Of a stretch of 64,000 nt of DNA, positions 60,301-64,000 are shown piece after piece. The position numbers and the translations under genes are program-made. The notes under the pieces are model-generated. The model saw only the letters and a list, made by a program, of their open reading frames with translations, had not been told where the DNA came from and did not search any database. Position 1 is the stretch's first letter. Every line of letters starts with the position of its first letter. The stretch is from Asterella californica (Eukaryota > Streptophyta > Marchantiopsida > Marchantiales > Aytoniaceae): NCBI GenBank assembly GCA_036924285.1, contig JAYKYS010000009.1, forward strand, positions 21,246,001-21,310,000. Reading direction: 5' to 3'.

Positions 60301-60690
60301 CACCTCCCGGATCAGCCTCACTCCCAGCTTTCGCCCTTTAACTCTAACGTTTAACCTTAAAGGTTTCCGCCTAAGTTCCACTTCAAACCTGTCCAAGAAA
60401 GTGTTCTCCAAAACCGCATGGATATCATCCATCTCGCACACCGTGAAGTTCTCTGTGAACTCCAACTTCTCACACGCAAATCGTACGTCCAAGGCCACTT
60501 CAGAAGTTTGGTACATCTTGCCCTTAGCAAAGCGTACCTGAATAGGCTTGTCTGCCTTGGAGGTAGACAAGCCCAACTTCTTCACCAACTTTGGACTTAT
60601 GAAGGAGTGAGTCGCTCATGTGTCCACAAGAAAAGTAACATCACGGTTAGCAACCTTGGCTTGTAGAAACATCAATCATGGCGTCTTCTT
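57366..60690 (-). pseudogene. pol: Ty3/gypsy pol: protease, RT, RNase H, integrase, chromodomain
   Basis: Protease: 'FLVDT' is followed by a TGA stop (60618-60616) within the active-site motif. RT: 'APYRLN', '[11 protein letters not shown]' and '[15 protein letters not shown]' are present, then a frame change and an apparent internal deletion near 59700 lead straight to 'TLMNTIF' and the catalytic 'VYIDDILIYS'. RNase H ends with a TAG at 59189-59187. Integrase: zinc region 'CHDAPLSGHKGEKST' with 'CVTCQANR', first Asp in 'SMDFITSLP', 'ILDRDSKF' and 'HPETDGQTERVN' supply a complete D,D,E set, but two TGA codons interrupt the frame at 58301-58296. Chromodomain: 'YEVESILRSR', 'YLVKWRGY' and 'TWVPEEDL' near the end (about 57530-57400). 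All domains are recognisable; the protein cannot be made whole. Confidence 0.9.
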
Positions 60691-60714
60691 CGTGGTTCTC
60701 AAGATCATAGTCAT

Positions 60715-61608
60715 CTAGCCCTCCAACAAGTCCTTTGCAACAAATGCATTCATGCTACAATTACTAACTTTAGGTTTTGTACACCCCTTAGCAATATGGC
60801 CCGCCTCGCCACAGTTGTAGCAAGTAAACTTAGCGCCATTGCTCTTCTGAGGTGGTTGCCCCTTAGGTTTTGCTCCTGTTTGCTGCCGCTTTGCTACCGG
60901 GACTGAAGTATCCTTCCGATCCTTCTCACCCCCATCCCATTGTCGCTTGAAGCCCTTGTTCTTCTTCTGGAACTTGTCCGTGCTGCGTGGTTCAAAGGGT
61001 TTCTGTTGCTGGACTTCATCGTCTCCAATTCGCTCCGCTAACTTCAAAAGTTTGGCACTTGTCGCAGGTAGCTCCGGCATCCGAAAGAGAGCCTTCTCCG
61101 AGCTGGACTTGAGTCTCTTGATAAATATACATATTTTGGTCTCCTCTGTCCACTTGGAGAACGAGTCCAGCTTGGCACTGAACTCGCACACATAAGCGCT
61201 TAAGGTCCCTGTCTGCTTCAGCCGAACTAACTCAACACCGTCCCGAATCCTTTGATACTCTAGAGTGAATCGTCTTGCGAGCAACTCCTTGAACTCTTTC
61301 CAACCAAGCGCCGAGACGGTCAAAGCATGCTCATCCCTGTATGCGGTCCACCAGAGAAGCGCATGGTCCTTCAGGAACGTAATCGCCGCTCTCACTTTGT
61401 CTGACTCCTGAGTCTGATGCGCTTCAAAGTATAGGTCCAACTCAGTTAAGAAATCCTTAACCTTGCGAGCCCGTCCTATATCTATAAACGGAGTCGGCAA
61501 GTTTGTCTTACAAAGCTTTCTGGTAGACGAGGAACTTCCTTAGCCTGCCTCAAGCTCAGTGATACGTTTATCCTTGGAGGCCATACCTTCCTGCATGGTC
61601 TTCATCAT
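60715..61608 (-). pseudogene. gag: Ty3/gypsy gag with zinc knuckle
   Basis: Capsid-type reading 'FIDIGRARKVKDFLTELDLYFEAH' and 'WWTAYRDEH', then a basic stretch and the CCHC knuckle 'CYNCGEAGHIAKGC'. The first ATG of the frame is at 61608, but a TAA at 61542-61540 follows after 22 codons, so the protein as annotated is interrupted near its start. Confidence 0.85.
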
Positions 61609-61620
61609 TTTGATGAGTTC

Positions 61621-62462
61621 TGTTTATTTGCTGCCAAAGTACTTTTAGGAGGTATCAAGTTAGTCATGACTAGCTAAAAGTTAGTTATGGTTAAACTTAG
61701 CTGTACTTTTGGCAGAATTCAGATATTTGCTAAAGAGTGAGCATTACTATCTTGTCATCTTGTCTAAAAGGTAGAAAGGAGGTGGAAAGTATCCCTTATC
61801 TCCTTTTTTGACTTGATATTAGTGGTTGGATAAAAGTTGTGGACTTTGTGAGCATTAAAAACAAGAAGAGATTCCACATGTTTCTTTTTTAGTGGGTCCT
61901 AGTGTAGAAGGGGGGTGGAAATTCGAGATTCCTTGAGAATATTCTAGAATCCTTCTAGAAGTTGTTGACTTTGAAGGAATAAGCCCATGTGAAAAGGTAA
62001 AAAGCCCATGTGATCAATGCTTTTACCTTAAGTAATATCTTAGTAAAACCCGGTAAAAGTAGTTACGGCTGAGTTACCGGGGGTACCAAAGTAAAAACCT
62101 AGAATGTATAAATAGAGGAGTAGAGAAGAGCTCCTCATCCTTGTTTTCACATTGTCGTAATGACAACTTGAGTAATATAGAGAGTGTGGGATATTTTTAG
62201 CATGTGAGAACTTGAGAGACGTCGTTAGAATGGAGGATTTTAGTTGATGTGTTTAAGGAGATTTTTAGTTGATAAGTTTGTGGGTGTATGAATGAGTGAA
62301 CTCAGCATTTTCCCTTCAAGTTCATGGTGTGCTTCCATCAAAGCCATCAGAGGTGACTCCTGAGTGAGAGACAGGCCCGACATGTTGCAGATTCGTGGAT
62401 GACGATCGTGGAGGTTGAGAGATGGGGGGGTAGTTGATCGATAGGACCGCGGAGGGTTTACA
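61621..62462 (+). repeat. Putative 5' LTR
   Basis: Starts TGTTTATTTGCTGCC and ends GGGTTTACA before the primer site. A TATA box (TATAAATA, 62107-62114) lies in the right third, as expected for the U3/R border. An inverted pair, CTGCCAAAGTAC and GTACTTTTGGCAG, spans 61631-61717. The second LTR is not in the window, so the start is provisional. Confidence 0.55.
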
Positions 62463-62466
62463 TTTT

Positions 62467-62484
62467 TGGTTCCGTTGCCGGGAC
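62467..62484 (+). promoter_or_regulatory. tRNA primer-binding site, Athila/Tat type
   Basis: TGGTTCCGTTGCCGGGAC lies five bases after the LTR. Plant Athila/Tat elements carry a closely similar TGGCGCCGTTGCCGGGGA matching tRNA-Asp; here bases 4-5 and a few others differ. Confidence 0.6.
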
Positions 62485-62508
62485 CTCACTTGAAGGGATC
62501 GTTGAACG

Positions 62509-62679
62509 ATGTTTAGAGTTCAGTTCTATATTCGACAAAAGGAGATTATGAGAGAGCACATGGAGAGAACGTTGGGAGGAGAGAGAGCTAACGCGATGTT
62601 AGCAACGTTAGAACCTTTCGTGTATCCCGTAGTGATATATGACGCGTTCGAAGTCATTCTTTACATCTTGTTCACTTAG
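62509..62679 (+). CDS. Short ORF after the primer site, retroelement leader
   Basis: A 56-aa frame ('MFRVQFYIRQKEIMREHMER' and 'VVIYDAFEVILYILF'). It may be the true start of a gag protein cut short, or an upstream ORF. No family is recognised. Confidence 0.35.
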   Translation: MFRVQFYIRQKEIMREHMERTLGGERANAMLATLEPFVYPVVIYDAFEVILYILFT

Positions 62680-62699
62680 AAAGGGTTTGAGGAGAGTTG

Positions 62700-63250
62700 A
62701 AAGAGGGTGCAACAAGAGTTGTAGAGAAAGGAGGAGAGAAAAGTTATTAGAGGAGATAAATTTGTGAGTTTAGAAATTCTGCTCTCTGGAAAATTTGTAC
62801 AGTCGCTGTCAACTTTTCTGTGAATTTTATTTTCCTGTGAAACTTTCCAATGTTTTAGATTGGCTGATAACCTATCTAAGACAAAAGAAATCATAGGAAA
62901 AGATGGTCTAGAGAGGGAGCAATGAAGTTTCAAAGTTGAGGGGGTCTATTCGTGAGAATTGAGGAATTCTGTTATCTGGAAAAAATTACAGTCATTGTCA
63001 GATTTTCTGTGAATTTTATTTTCTTGAGAAACTTTCCAGTGTTTTAGAATGGCTGATAAGCTATCCAAGACAAAAGAAATCATGAGAAGATGAGGTCTGA
63101 AGAGGGAGAAAGAATTTTTCAAAGTGGAGGGGGTTGACAACCATGAGAGAAGTGAAAATATACAAATTTCAGTTCTCTGAAAATTTGTACAGTCATCACC
63201 ATCTCTTCTGATTAGGGAAGTTTCTGTTGAAACTTCATGATTTAGTAGCT
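62700..63250 (+). repeat. Three-copy tandem repeat of about 190-200 bp in retroelement leader
   Basis: TCTGGAAAATTTGTACAGTC and its variants appear near 62776, 62968 and 63168, each followed by TTTTCTGTGAATTTTATTTT-like sequence, AAACTTTCCA and GGCTGATAA. Copies are about 80% alike. Minus-strand frames here are repeat shadows. Confidence 0.75.
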
Positions 63251-63409
63251 TGGAGGTTGAGCTATTGGAGATCACAAAAATCTTGGAGAGATCTCTTACC
63301 AACTAAGAGATATACGTTTCGGCATACAAGGAGGTCTTGAAGATACTTCATGGGGAATCCAGTTCGAATGACGAGGTGGAAGAAGAGACGTTTAGGAGTT
63401 TGAACAGAG

Positions 63410-63666
63410 ACGGAGAAGCCCAAGTTAAGTATAGATGAGTTACGAACTCGCATCTATAGCACTTGGGGTGCCCTCTTTACCCTATACGAAGAAGCTTCCG
63501 CGACCATTGGCACAGATTCAAAGAAAGCCGAGTTTAAAGCATCATTCACTGTGGAGGCCACGAATGCTCTTGGTGAAGTAGAGTTGGATCCTTACAAGAG
63601 TGAGTTCAAGATGTCTGTTGTGATTAGTACAAACGATGGTGAGGAGGATCATATCTTCGATAGTTA
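63410..63666 (+). CDS. Unassigned reading frame in retroelement leader or gag
   Basis: An open stretch without a clear ATG reads 'IYSTWGALFTLYEEASATIG', 'FKASFTVEATNALGEVELD' and 'MSVVISTNDGEEDHIFDS', then TAA. It looks protein-like and lies between the short leader ORF and the gag-like frame. It may be an exon or a split gag part. I do not recognise it. Confidence 0.3.
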
Positions 63667-63799
63667 ATTTAGATTTTATTTCGTGTATAGCATGTATAAT
63701 ACACGATTTCCAATATAAAGCTCGGAAGAGTTAAGAAAGTGATGTAGAATTATTTTCCTCTATGATATTTTGTCCACTTAATGGTTGAGAAGGTGCAAC

Positions 63800-64000
63800 A
63801 TGAGTGGAAATTCAAAAGATTGGAAAGTTAGACTTAGAAACTTTCCTCAAGGTTTAGATGTGATAGTAAGTGTCGGAGAAAGTTCGAGAGAGATTATCGT
63901 CGAGTTTGAAAACCCTAGTACTAAACCTCAAGTAGAATCTCCGAGGAGAAGAGTAGAAACCGACTTGTGGTGTTATTTCTGTAGAGGGTTGGGACACAAA
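63800..64000 (+). CDS. gag: Gag-like protein with zinc knuckle, cut by the window edge
   Basis: Open from the ATG at 63800 to the last base (67 codons). The final residues 'WCYFCRGLGHK' are the first C-x2-C-x4-H of a retroviral-type zinc knuckle. Upstream is 'DWKVRLRNFPQGLDVIVSVG'. It fits the nucleocapsid part of gag in the LTR element starting at 61621, though an ATG so near the knuckle suggests that the true protein starts earlier. Confidence 0.55.
   Translation, partial: MSGNSKDWKVRLRNFPQGLDVIVSVGESSREIIVEFENPSTKPQVESPRRRVETDLWCYFCRGLGHK

Larger units (their letters stand above)
55598..61620 (-). mobile_element. Chromodomain Ty3/gypsy retrotransposon, broken
   Basis: Minus-strand element with gag, protease, RT, RNase H, integrase and chromodomain in the Ty3/gypsy order, then a polypurine tract AAGTGGGGTGAG (56657-56646) and a 3' LTR opening TGTCGCGCCCC at 56645. 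The outer LTR end near 55598 is uncertain. The 5' LTR is missing: the sequence upstream of gag stops at 61620, where another LTR begins. Nonsense codons, a deletion and truncation show it is dead. It sits just past the copia remnant, so it probably inserted there. Confidence 0.85.
61621..64000 (+). mobile_element. 5' part of a plus-strand LTR retrotransposon (Athila/Tat-like primer site)
   Basis: A putative LTR (61621-62462), a primer-binding site and an internal region that runs off the window. It begins exactly where the gypsy element's 5' sequence stops, so it seems to have inserted into that element or its leader. The gag-like frame with a zinc knuckle at the right edge supports the call. 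The rest lies outside the window. Confidence 0.65.

Overview
The window looks like nuclear DNA of a land plant. Five things point that way: a BAHD acyltransferase gene with an intron at the family's usual place, a plant-type Mutator transposase with SWIM and CCHC zinc motifs, Ty1/copia and Ty3/gypsy elements with plant-type primer-binding sites, a chromodomain integrase, and TTTAGGG-like telo-box sequence. I cannot name the species. The rich mix of old and young transposons and a Helitron with an endonuclease domain would suit a bryophyte, lycophyte or fern at least as well as a flowering plant, but that is only a guess.

Layout. 1-2.9 kb: wreck of an endonuclease-bearing Helitron (Helentron-like), entering from the left edge. 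2.9-7.1 kb: intergenic, with a 78-bp tandem duplication and a foldback sequence. 7.145-18.308 kb: the centrepiece, an 11.2-kb Mutator-like element (MULE) with 245-bp, about 98% identical terminal inverted repeats. It carries a rightward ORF resembling the C-terminal OB-fold of replication protein A, a leftward spliced gene (RG-rich start, unknown middle, NIF/FCP1-type HAD phosphatase-like end) and a leftward, apparently intact 888-aa MURA transposase. It also holds two kilobase-scale arrays built almost wholly of short hairpins (ends GCGATACA/TGTATCGC or GCGAAACA/TGTTTCGC), one of them inside the first intron of the HAD gene. 18.3-22.8 kb: intergenic. 22.8-25.0 kb: a three-exon BAHD acyltransferase gene with an unusual N-terminal extension that looks like an organelle presequence. 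25-54 kb: gene-poor, AT-rich sequence with SINE-like repeats, tandem repeats, a MITE-like element with long inverted repeats, and a dispersed double-hairpin family whose outer stems differ between copies yet stay paired. 54.3-64 kb: nested LTR retrotransposons. These are copia remnants, a broken chromodomain Ty3/gypsy element on the minus strand, and the start of another plus-strand element with an Athila/Tat-like primer site and a gag zinc knuckle running off the right edge.

How the parts fit. The MULE appears young (near-identical ends, open transposase). MURA should cut at the ends, where three 30-bp-spaced CTTGATCA repeats are the likely binding sites. The RPA-like protein, the HAD-containing protein and the hairpin arrays are unexplained cargo; their joint presence is the most interesting thing in the window. 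The BAHD gene is the only ordinary host gene recognised with confidence. Calls rest on reading the sequence and remembered family motifs; no database search was run.
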